From positions 1 through 28,811 of the forward strand of contig UQWG01000021.1 of the NCBI GenBank assembly GCA_900544645.1: a stretch of DNA of 28,811 bases, written 5' to 3'. A model generated the notes under the pieces. It searched no databases. It had not been told where the DNA came from and saw nothing but the letters and a program-made list of their open reading frames with translations. This DNA is from an uncultured Collinsella sp. GTDB taxonomy: Bacteria; Actinomycetota; Coriobacteriia; Coriobacteriales; Coriobacteriaceae. Both the position numbers and the translations under genes were made by a program. Shown here piece after piece: positions 22,705 to 28,811 of the stretch. How positions within the stretch are numbered: position 1 is the first letter of the stretch; each line of letters opens with the position of its first letter.

Positions 22705-23319
22705 GTGTTTGGTATTGGAGAGGGTGAGCTCGCGATCATCGTGGTCTTCGGCTTTTTGCTGTTTGGCCCGGATAAGCTCCCACAGATGGGCCGTACGATC
22801 GGCCGTGCCATCCGTCAGTTCCGCGAGACGCAGGAAAAGATGACGGCCGTTGTTCAGTCCGAGATTATCGATCCGGTGAGCGAGGCCGCGTCGGCCCCGG
22901 TCAAGCCCAAGAAGGCTGCTGCGACCGACGACGATTCCGATGCGGACGAGGATGCCGCCGAGACGGCAGCGCCCGCCAAGAAGGAGACCTTTGCCGAGCG
23001 TCGCGCCCGTCTTGCTGCCGAGAAGGCCGCGAGCGAGGGTGCCGCCGAGGGCGAGGGTGCTGCTGAGGAGTCCGAGGCCGAGGGTGCCGAGCCTGCCGCT
23101 GCCACCGTCGAGCCCGAATCTGCTGCAGAGCCGGAGCCCGAGTCCGAGCCCGAGCCGGCAGAGCCCGAGCCCGAGTCCGAGCCGGCAGAGCCCACGACGG
23201 CTGACCTCTACGCCCGTCGTCCCCGCAAGCGCAAGGCCGTCGTCGACCAGCTCGCTCGCGAGCTCGAGGCCGAGGACGACGCCGCTGCCGCCGATGCCCC
23301 GAAGGGAGGCGATGAGTAA
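22705..23319 (+). CDS. Twin-arginine translocase subunit, TatA/TatB type
   Basis: A 204-residue Sec-independent protein export component. It begins MFGIGEGELAIIVVFGFLLF, a single N-terminal membrane helix, then the hinge GPDKLPQMGR and an amphipathic helix GRAIRQFRETQEKM, the hallmark of TatA/TatB. The FGP hinge favours TatB, while the overall form suits a dual-function TatA. The long C-terminal tail (about 65-175) is Ala/Glu/Pro-rich with degenerate EPEPESEPEP repeats and ends in a basic-acidic segment (ARRPRKRKAVVDQLARELEAEDD). The open frame extends upstream, but GGAGG at 22695-22699 is five bases before GTG 22705, which gives the canonical N-terminus. Its TAA overlaps the tatC ATG by one base, so the two are translationally coupled. 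Confidence 0.92.
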   Translation: MFGIGEGELAIIVVFGFLLFGPDKLPQMGRTIGRAIRQFRETQEKMTAVVQSEIIDPVSEAASAPVKPKKAAATDDDSDADEDAAETAAPAKKETFAERRARLAAEKAASEGAAEGEGAAEESEAEGAEPAAATVEPESAAEPEPESEPEPAEPEPESEPAEPTTADLYARRPRKRKAVVDQLARELEAEDDAAAADAPKGGDE

Positions 23320-24110
23320 TGCCTATCGGACCTGCGCGTATGCCGCTCTTCGATCACCTGGGAGAGCTCCGTCGCCGCCTGACCATCGTGGTTGTGTCAG
23401 TCTTTGCCGCCGCCATCGTGCTGTATTTCGCCACGCCCGTGGTACTCGATATCCTGGAAGACCCCATCCGCTCCTTTGTGCCGGACGGTAAGTTTTACAT
23501 CACCACCACGCTCGGCGGCTTTGGTCTGCGCTTTTCGCTGGCCATCAAGATGGCCGTTGTCATGTGCACGCCCATGATCATCTGGCAGATCTTGGCGTTT
23601 TTCCTGCCGGCGCTTCGCCCCAACGAGCGCAAGTGGGTCGTGCCCACGGTGCTCGCCTCGACGGTGCTGTTCTTCCTGGGCGCCATTTTCTGCTATTTCA
23701 TCATCATCCCCGCGGGCTTTGAGTGGCTCATCGGCGAGACCTCGGCCGTCGCTACGGCGCTGCCCGATCTGGAGAACTACGTCAACATGGAGCTGCTCTT
23801 TATGATCGGCTTTGGCGTGGCGTTTGAGCTGCCGCTCATCATCTTCTACCTGTCCGTCTTCCACATCGTGTCCTACGCTGCTTTCCGCAGTGCCTGGCGT
23901 TATGTATACGTTGGCCTGCTTGTGGGATCGGCTGTGATTACGCCCGACGGCTCGCCCGTTACGCTGGGCCTCATGTATGGTGCCCTGCTCTCGCTCTACG
24001 AGATTTCGCTTGCCATCGCCCGTGTGGTCATTACCGCGCGCGAGGGCAAGGAGGGCTTGTTCGTGAGTCGTCTGGACCTGTTCTCGGACGACGAGGACGA
24101 CGAGGAGTAA
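23319..24110 (+). CDS. tatC: Twin-arginine translocase subunit TatC
   Basis: The core receptor of the Tat system, which binds twin-arginine signal peptides of folded proteins and assembles with TatA/B in the membrane. The 263-residue protein has the expected six hydrophobic helices. The conserved N-terminal cytoplasmic motif is LFDHLGELRRRL (residues 10-21). The central FFLPALRPNERKW and FGVAFELPLIIFYLSVFHIVS segments are family-typical, and PDGSPVTLGLM corresponds to the usual TPP-D motif near helix five/six. The C-terminus is a short acidic tail (SDDEDDEE). The ATG overlaps the tatA/B-like stop codon, with GGAGG inside the upstream gene. hypA starts six bases after its stop. Confidence 0.96.
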   Translation: MPIGPARMPLFDHLGELRRRLTIVVVSVFAAAIVLYFATPVVLDILEDPIRSFVPDGKFYITTTLGGFGLRFSLAIKMAVVMCTPMIIWQILAFFLPALRPNERKWVVPTVLASTVLFFLGAIFCYFIIIPAGFEWLIGETSAVATALPDLENYVNMELLFMIGFGVAFELPLIIFYLSVFHIVSYAAFRSAWRYVYVGLLVGSAVITPDGSPVTLGLMYGALLSLYEISLAIARVVITAREGKEGLFVSRLDLFSDDEDDEE

Positions 24111-24116
24111 ATCGGT

Positions 24117-24473
24117 ATGCACGAGGTTGGCATTGTCAACGGCATACTCGATACAGTGATTCGCGCGGCGCGTGGGGCGGGGGCCTCGCGCGCCGTTTTG
24201 GTAACGCTGCGTATCGGGGATATGACCGAGGTCGTGCGCGAGGCGCTCGACTTTGCGTGGGAGACGTTTCGCGACGAGGACCCGCTCACGAAGGGCTGCG
24301 AGCTTGCCGTGGAGGAAGTCCATCCACAAAGCGAGTGTCTGGACTGCGGTGAGGTTTTTGAGCACGATCGCTTCCACTGTCGCTGTCCCCAGTGTGGTGG
24401 TGCCAACGTGCGCCTACTGCACGGCCGCGAGCTCGATATCGCGAGTATCGAAATCGAAACCCCCGACGATTAG
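24117..24473 (+). CDS. hypA: Hydrogenase maturation nickel metallochaperone HypA
   Basis: A 118-residue nickel and zinc protein that helps deliver Ni2+ to [NiFe]-hydrogenase precursors, working with HypB. The N-terminus MHEVGIVNGIL contains the invariant Met-His-Glu nickel site. The zinc site is Cys74-x2-Cys77 and Cys90-x2-Cys93 (ECLDCGEVFEHD, then CRCPQCGG). The gene starts six bases after tatC; GAGGAG at the end of tatC serves as ribosome site, so coupling to the tat genes is likely. HypC, HypD, HypE, HypF and hydrogenase subunits are not in the window. A urease role is possible in some organisms, but no urease genes are seen. Confidence 0.94.
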   Translation: MHEVGIVNGILDTVIRAARGAGASRAVLVTLRIGDMTEVVREALDFAWETFRDEDPLTKGCELAVEEVHPQSECLDCGEVFEHDRFHCRCPQCGGANVRLLHGRELDIASIEIETPDD

Positions 24474-24497
24474 CCCGCTAGCCATCTGGTGATGGGG

Positions 24498-24503
24498 TAT
24501 AAA
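24498..24503 (+). promoter_or_regulatory. Candidate -10 element upstream of hypB
   Basis: TATAAA lies 25 bases before the hypB start and after the hypA stop, suggesting an additional start point for hypB. No clear -35 at standard spacing. Confidence 0.35.
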
Positions 24504-24528
24504 GGGGCCAAAGTAAGGAGCGCTAAGT

Positions 24529-25212
24529 ATGGCCGAGAAAACGATTGATATCGCATCGCCGATTCTGTCACGCAACGAGCGCCTGGCAGATCAGCTGCGT
24601 CAGCGATTTAATGAGACAAACACCTATGTGATCAATGTGCTGTCGAGCCCCGGCTCGGGTAAGACAACCACGATTCTGGGCACCAACGAGCGCCTGCGCG
24701 ACAAGGCCGGCCTGCGCTGTGCCGTCATCGAGGGCGACATCGCCTCGGACGTCGACGCCATCACCATGAAGGAAGCCGGCATGCCCGCCATCCAGATCAA
24801 CACGGGCGGCCTGTGCCACCTCGAGGGCAACATGATCATGGAGGCCGTCGACGCGTTCGACCAGGCCGTTGGGCTCGATAACATCGACGCCATTTTTATC
24901 GAAAACGTGGGCAACTTGGTCTGTCCGGTCGACTTTGACCTGGGCGAGAACCTGTCCATCATGATTCTCTCGGTGCCCGAGGGCGACGACAAGCCTATCA
25001 AGTACCCGGGCATCTTCCAGCACGCCGGCGCACAGCTGCTCAACAAGGTAGACGTGGCCCCGGCTTTCGATTTTGACATGGATAGGTATACTAAGACACT
25101 CGATGACCTCAATCCGCAGGCGCCGCGGTTTGCCGTGAGCGCGCGCAAGGGCGAGGGCATGGATGCCTGGTGCGATTGGCTCATCGGGCAGATCGAGCAA
25201 GCAAGGGCGTAA
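24529..25212 (+). CDS. hypB: Hydrogenase maturation GTPase HypB
   Basis: A SIMIBI-class GTPase of 227 residues that drives nickel insertion into [NiFe]-hydrogenase together with HypA. The P-loop is VLSSPGSGKTTT (39-46 core), the switch motif is IEGDIASDVDA, the metal site is NTGGLCHL with Cys96-His97 and ENVGNLVCP with Cys132, and the guanine-specificity motif is NKVD. There is no His-rich N-terminal nickel-storage stretch and no N-terminal CxxCGC motif, so this is the short form. TAAGGAG precedes the ATG by eight bases. It is 55 bases downstream of hypA and followed by topoisomerase after 54 bases. Confidence 0.95.
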   Translation: MAEKTIDIASPILSRNERLADQLRQRFNETNTYVINVLSSPGSGKTTTILGTNERLRDKAGLRCAVIEGDIASDVDAITMKEAGMPAIQINTGGLCHLEGNMIMEAVDAFDQAVGLDNIDAIFIENVGNLVCPVDFDLGENLSIMILSVPEGDDKPIKYPGIFQHAGAQLLNKVDVAPAFDFDMDRYTKTLDDLNPQAPRFAVSARKGEGMDAWCDWLIGQIEQARA

Positions 25213-25266
25213 ATCGGCCGCCATACGGGCGGGCGTAGCTGCAGAGACACGAGATAGGAGCCTCTT

Positions 25267-27861
25267 TTGAAGCTCATCATCGCCGAGAAAAACGACGCCG
25301 CGCGTCAGATCGCCGAGCGTCTGTCCACGGGTAAGCCTAAAAAGGACAAGGTGTACAACACCGCCATCTACCGTTTTGAGTGGAAGGGCGAGGAGTGCGT
25401 GACGATCGGTCTTGCCGGTCACATCCTTGCGCCCGATTTTTGCGACAGCGTGCTGTTCGATAAAAAGCTGGGCTGGTATTCGGTCACCGAGGACGGCGAG
25501 ATGCTGCCGGCCGACATGCCCGATGGCCTGGCTCGTCCGCCTTACGACACCAAGCGTAAGCCGTTCCTTGCCGATGGCATCTCCATCAAGGGCTGGAAGC
25601 TCGAGAGTCTGCCCTATCTCACCTGGGCACCCGTCATTAAGCTGCCGGCCGAGAAAGAGCTCATTCGCTCGCTCAAGAACCTTGCCAAGAAGTCCGACAG
25701 CGTCATCATCGCTACGGACTTCGATCGCGAGGGCGAGCTGATCGGTTCGGACGCCCTCAACAAGGTGCGCGAGGTGGCGCCGGACTTGCCGGTTGCCCGC
25801 GCCCAGTATTCTTCGTTTACCAAGGCCGAGATCACGCAGGCCTTCGATAATCTCGTCTCGCTCGACCAGAACCTGGCCGACGCAGGCGAGAGCCGTCAGC
25901 ACATCGACCTCATTTGGGGTGCGGTGCTGACGCGCTACCTGACGCTCGCCAAGTTTGGCGGCTTTGGTAACGTGCGCTCCGCCGGCCGCGTGCAGACGCC
26001 GACGCTTGCCCTAGTGGTCGAGCGCGAGCGCGAGCGCATGGCGTTTGTGCCCGAGGACTATTGGCAGATCCGCGGCATGGGCGCCGCACAGGGTGCTGCC
26101 GAGGATGACCGCTTTAAGATCGCGCACAAGACGGCGCGCTTTACCGACAAGGATGCTGCTGAGACGGCGTACGGCCATGTTGACGGCGTCGCGACGGCAA
26201 CCGTCGCCGCGGTGACCAAGCGCTCCCGCAAGCAGCAGCCGCCCACGCCGTTTGCGACCACCTCTCTGCAGGCCGCCGCCGCTGCCGAGGGCATCTCGCC
26301 TGCGCGTACCATGCGCATCGCCGAGTCCCTCTACATGGCGGGCCTTATCAGCTACCCGCGTGTCGACAACACCGTGTATCCCGCGACGCTCGATTTGGGC
26401 GCCGTGGTGAGTGACCTGGCAAAGATCAACCCGGCGCTGGCGCCCGTGTGCAAAAAGGTACTCGCTGGTCCCATGAAGCCCACGCGCGGTAAAGTCGAGA
26501 CCACCGACCACCCGCCTATCTACCCCACGGGCGAGGGCGATCCGTCCACGCTCGACGGCGGCCAGCGCAAGCTCTATGACCTGATCGCCCGCCGCTTCCT
26601 GGCGACGCTTATGGGTCCTGCGACCATCGAGAACACCAAGCTCGAGCTCGACGTGAACGGCGAGCCGTTCGTGGCTTCGGGCGATGTGCTCGTGACCCCG
26701 GGTTTCCGCGAGGCGTACCCGTACGGACTCAAGCGCGACGAGCAGATGCCGCCGCTGGAGCAGGGCGACGCGGTCGACGTGTTCGACATTAAGCTCGAGG
26801 CAAAGCAGACCGAGCCGCCCGCGCGCTACAGCCAGGGCAAGCTCGTGCAGGAGATGGAAAAGCGCGGCCTGGGCACCAAGTCCACGCGCGCGAGCATCAT
26901 CGAACGCCTGTATGCCGTGCGCTATCTCAAAAACGATCCCGTTGAGCCGAGCCAGCTGGGTATTGCCATCATCGATGCGCTGTCACAGTTTGCCCCGCGC
27001 ATCACGAGTCCCGATATGACCAGCGAGCTCGATGGCGATATGACCCGCGTGGAGCGCGGCGAGGACACCGAAGAGCATGTCGTGGCGCACTCGCGCGCGC
27101 TGCTGGCCGGCGTGCTCGACGAGCTGCTCAAGCACACGCAGGAGCTCGGCGACGCCATCAGCGACGCCGTTACGGCCGATGCGCGCGTGGGCGCCTGTCC
27201 CAAGTGCGGCAAGGACCTGGTTATGAAGACGAGCGCCAAGACCCGTGGCAGCTTTATCGGCTGCATGGGCTGGCCCGACTGCGACGTGACCTATCCGGTG
27301 CCGAGCGGCGTCAAGGTAAGCCCGCTCGAGGGCGAGGCAGCCGTGTGCCCCGAGTGCGGCGCGCCGCGCATTAAGTGCCAGCCGTTCCGCCAGAAGGCCT
27401 TCGAGATTTGCGTGAACCCCACGTGCCCCACCAACTACGAGCCTGACCTTAAGGTGGGCGAGTGCAAGGTGTGCGCCGAGGCCGGACGCCATGGCGACCT
27501 GATCGCGCACAAGAGCGAGAAGAGCGGCAAGCGCTTTATCCGCTGCACCAACTATGACGATTGCGGCGTGAGCTATCCGCTGCCGGCGCGTGGCAAGCTC
27601 GAGGCGACGGGCGAGACCTGTCCCGAGTGCGGCGCTCCCATCGTGGTGGTCAACACGGCGCGCGGTCCGTGGCGTATCTGCGTCAATATGGACTGCCCGA
27701 CCAAGGAGAAGAAGCCCGCCCGCGGCCGCAAGACTGCGACCAAGGCGATCACGGCGAAGAAGACCACAGCAGCAAAGAAGACTTCGACCGCCAAGAAGTC
27801 GACTGCCAAGAAGACTGCCGCGAAAAAGACGACCACCAAGAAGGCGGCCGCCGACAAGTAG
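25267..27861 (+). CDS. Type IA DNA topoisomerase, archaeal-like, with zinc ribbons and Lys/Ala tail
   Basis: Relaxes negatively supercoiled DNA by single-strand passage. It has 864 residues. The Toprim domain begins KLIIAEKNDAARQIAERL (Glu7) and carries the metal triad TDFDREGELIG (Asp151, Asp153, Glu155). The active tyrosine is Tyr363 in LISYPRVDNTVYP. The sequence resembles archaeal topoisomerase I more than bacterial TopA: the N-terminal AEKN motif, VTIGLAGHIL, IWGAVLTRYLTLA, TRGKVETTDHPPIYPT and RYSQGKLVQEMEKRGLGTKSTRA. The C-terminus holds four Cys4 ribbons (about 644-810), then a Lys/Ala/Thr tail (about 812-864) like the basic tails of actinobacterial TopA. The TTG start has AGGAG six bases upstream. 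A strong terminator follows. Whether it is the sole TopA or an additional enzyme cannot be judged here. Confidence 0.93.
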   Translation: MKLIIAEKNDAARQIAERLSTGKPKKDKVYNTAIYRFEWKGEECVTIGLAGHILAPDFCDSVLFDKKLGWYSVTEDGEMLPADMPDGLARPPYDTKRKPFLADGISIKGWKLESLPYLTWAPVIKLPAEKELIRSLKNLAKKSDSVIIATDFDREGELIGSDALNKVREVAPDLPVARAQYSSFTKAEITQAFDNLVSLDQNLADAGESRQHIDLIWGAVLTRYLTLAKFGGFGNVRSAGRVQTPTLALVVERERERMAFVPEDYWQIRGMGAAQGAAEDDRFKIAHKTARFTDKDAAETAYGHVDGVATATVAAVTKRSRKQQPPTPFATTSLQAAAAAEGISPARTMRIAESLYMAGLISYPRVDNTVYPATLDLGAVVSDLAKINPALAPVCKKVLAGPMKPTRGKVETTDHPPIYPTGEGDPSTLDGGQRKLYDLIARRFLATLMGPATIENTKLELDVNGEPFVASGDVLVTPGFREAYPYGLKRDEQMPPLEQGDAVDVFDIKLEAKQTEPPARYSQGKLVQEMEKRGLGTKSTRASIIERLYAVRYLKNDPVEPSQLGIAIIDALSQFAPRITSPDMTSELDGDMTRVERGEDTEEHVVAHSRALLAGVLDELLKHTQELGDAISDAVTADARVGACPKCGKDLVMKTSAKTRGSFIGCMGWPDCDVTYPVPSGVKVSPLEGEAAVCPECGAPRIKCQPFRQKAFEICVNPTCPTNYEPDLKVGECKVCAEAGRHGDLIAHKSEKSGKRFIRCTNYDDCGVSYPLPARGKLEATGETCPECGAPIVVVNTARGPWRICVNMDCPTKEKKPARGRKTATKAITAKKTTAAKKTSTAKKSTAKKTAAKKTTTKKAAADK

Positions 27862-27890
27862 CGGCGCAGCTGAAACATAGCCCAAAACAA

Positions 27891-27927
27891 AAACGAGCGA
27901 GGGTCTCATGATCCTCGCTCGTTTTTT
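27891..27927 (+). terminator. Intrinsic terminator of the topoisomerase gene
   Basis: AAACGAGCGAGG (27891-27902) and CCTCGCTCGTTT (27913-27924) form a perfect 12-bp stem with a 10-base loop and a TTTTTT run. Confidence 0.93.
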
Positions 27928-27930
27928 GCG

Positions 27931-27988
27931 TAGTCATTGGGGACATTCTTGAATGACTAGTCGTTTAAGACCGTCGCATGCGACTAGT
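27931..27988. repeat. Cluster of overlapping inverted repeats
   Basis: Three dyads overlap: TAGTCAT (27931-27937) with ATGACTA (27953-27959), ACTAGTCG (27956-27963) with CGACTAGT (27981-27988), and the perfect palindrome GTCGCATGCGAC (27973-27984). Since they share bases they are alternative structures. The cluster reaches into the last codons of the minus-strand membrane-protein gene. Confidence 0.6.
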
Positions 27989-28763
27989 TCACTTCGACGG
28001 GTTTGGCGCCGGGATAGCGCTCCTCAAAGTCTAGGCGGTACTTATTGTCATTGGTGCCCGCCACGTTGTCGCGCGACAGCGGTGCCACGATCTCATTCTT
28101 GTGGTCCGCAGGCTTGGCGTATTTCAGGCTGATCTCCCAGGCGTCACAGATTGCGTCAATGCGGTGATCCAGGTCGTCGTACAGGGCGATGATGTCCTTC
28201 CAGGAGCTGTAGTTCTTGGAGCTCGTCGGGACGTCTAGGTCCTCGACGATGTCGTAATACTGCTCGATGGTGTCCTCCGTGCGCTCGGCGACGTCAGCGA
28301 GATTTTGACGGGTGGTTCGATCCTCTTCCAGATAGCTGCCGTTGAAGTTCTGTGCGCAGCCACGGACGTAGTTGTCGAGGTCTTCGAGCAAGTCGTAGTA
28401 TTCGCTCAGTCGGCGGTAGAGGTTCTGCTCGGAGAGCGTTGCTTCGCCGCCATCCTCGGCGTCATCGTCATCGTCATCATCGTCGTACAGGCTGTTGGGA
28501 TCGCTGAGAGGCTTTAGGTCATCGTCGTCGACGTCATGGTGCAGCTTAGCTACCTCGGCAGTCGTCTGCGTGGCGGCGCTGTCGAAAGGCTTGATCACAA
28601 AGAAAACGACCAGGGCGATGATGATCGCCACCAGCACAACGATAACGGCGATAAGCGGCCCGGTGCCGCTCTTTTTGGGAGCGGGGGTCTGTGGCGAAGC
28701 GGGCGCGTATGCGGGAGCCGGCTGCTGTTGGGGCGAGCCGCTCGCGACGGGTATGCACTGCGT
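27984..28763 (-). CDS. Membrane-anchored protein with acidic linker, N-terminally truncated
   Basis: About 259 genomic residues are visible; the true N-terminus is missing because the contig ends in adapter sequence. The order is a Gln/Pro/Ala-rich cytoplasmic stretch (1-35 of the visible part), one strong transmembrane helix (about 36-57, PLIAVIVVLVAI onward), an acidic linker with a run of eight aspartates (about 78-105), and a helical domain rich in Tyr/Asp/Leu (LSEYYDLLEDLDNYVRG, QYYDIVEDLDVP) likely outside the membrane. I recognise no family. Proteins of this architecture in related bacteria often carry an N-terminal zinc ribbon, but none can be seen here. An apparent ATG start at 28778 lies in the adapter and encodes MYKRQ, so it must not be used. 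Confidence 0.75.
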   Translation of the reverse strand, partial: TQCIPVASGSPQQQPAPAYAPASPQTPAPKKSGTGPLIAVIVVLVAIIIALVVFFVIKPFDSAATQTTAEVAKLHHDVDDDDLKPLSDPNSLYDDDDDDDDAEDGGEATLSEQNLYRRLSEYYDLLEDLDNYVRGCAQNFNGSYLEEDRTTRQNLADVAERTEDTIEQYYDIVEDLDVPTSSKNYSSWKDIIALYDDLDHRIDAICDAWEISLKYAKPADHKNEIVAPLSRDNVAGTNDNKYRLDFEERYPGAKPVEVN

Positions 28764-28811
28764 CTGTCTCTTATACACATCTCCGAGCCCACGAGACAGG
28801 CAGAAATCTCG
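28764..28811. other. Nextera/Tn5 sequencing adapter (non-genomic)
   Basis: CTGTCTCTTATACACATCT (28764-28782) is the Tn5 mosaic end, CCGAGCCCACGAGAC (28783-28797) is the Nextera read-2 adapter part, AGGCAGAA (28798-28805) matches an i7 index, and ATCTCG (28806-28811) begins the constant P7 side. This is library sequence left on the contig end. Confidence 0.98.

Noticed and set aside
23110..23200. Repetitive GAG/CCC units resembling a short tandem array or CRISPR-like repeat
   Set aside because: The period is short and in frame with the tatA/B-like tail, encoding Glu-Pro repeats; there are no unique spacers.
25087..25092. TATACT hexamer
   Set aside because: It lies inside the hypB coding sequence, encoding part of DRYTKTL, and no gene starts just after it.
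28595..28792. 65-codon minus-strand frame starting MGSEMCIRDR
   Set aside because: Its first codons are encoded by the Nextera adapter.

Overview
The window is a stretch of a high-GC bacterial chromosome (about 60% G+C by eye) at the end of an assembly contig. Gene content, codon use and protein variants (an Rv3722c-type aspartate aminotransferase, an actinobacterial-style PcrA, a TopA with a Lys/Ala tail, Mn-dependent pyrophosphatase, HypAB beside Tat genes, a BceS-like histidine kinase) suggest a gut member of the Coriobacteriia, most likely Collinsella or a close relative. The taxonomic call is inference, since there is no rRNA gene. No tRNA, CRISPR array, insertion sequence or phage gene was found. 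The last 48 bases are not genomic: they are a Nextera/Tn5 sequencing adapter with an i7 index.

Layout. 75-716: GNAT acetyltransferase (minus). 982-2589: purH, followed by a long imperfect hairpin and a terminator. 2865-3575: unrecognised protein. 3594-4775 (minus): PucR-type regulator, divergent from a two-gene operon (4993-7179) encoding an ornithine cyclodeaminase-family enzyme and a fold-type I aminotransferase. 7350-9074: response regulator and intramembrane-type histidine kinase. 9278-9715 (minus): universal stress protein. 9963-10943: uppP with an acidic insert. 11277-14177: pcrA with an unusual Ala/Pro-rich insert. 14460-16186 (minus): manA preceded by a GntR/UTRA regulator, divergent from a ROK glucokinase (16469-17422). 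17555-18478: ppaC. 18746-20104: nhaA behind a leader with an intrinsic terminator. 20478-20732 (minus): small conserved-looking protein. 20882-22186: aspartate aminotransferase. 22238-22552: STAS protein. 22705-25212: tatA/B-like, tatC, hypA, hypB, tightly packed. 25267-27861: archaeal-looking topoisomerase IA. 27984-28763 (minus): membrane protein cut off by the contig end.

How genes may work together. The PucR regulator and its divergent operon look like a self-contained amino-acid (or derivative) utilisation module with palindromic candidate operators between them. The GntR-manA / glucokinase block looks like a sugar-phosphate entry module with an 18-bp perfect palindrome between the divergent genes. 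TatA/B-TatC next to HypA-HypB links Tat export with nickel insertion, as expected if a Tat-exported [NiFe] hydrogenase exists elsewhere in the genome.

The most unusual sequence-level feature is a set of four long (about 110-130 nt) snap-back palindromes placed directly after genes (purH, histidine kinase/uspA, uppP, pcrA). They share architecture but no obvious sequence. I see no strong candidate for a wholly new defence or biosynthetic system. The best leads are the PucR module, the long palindromes, the inserts in PcrA and UppP, and the archaeal-type topoisomerase.
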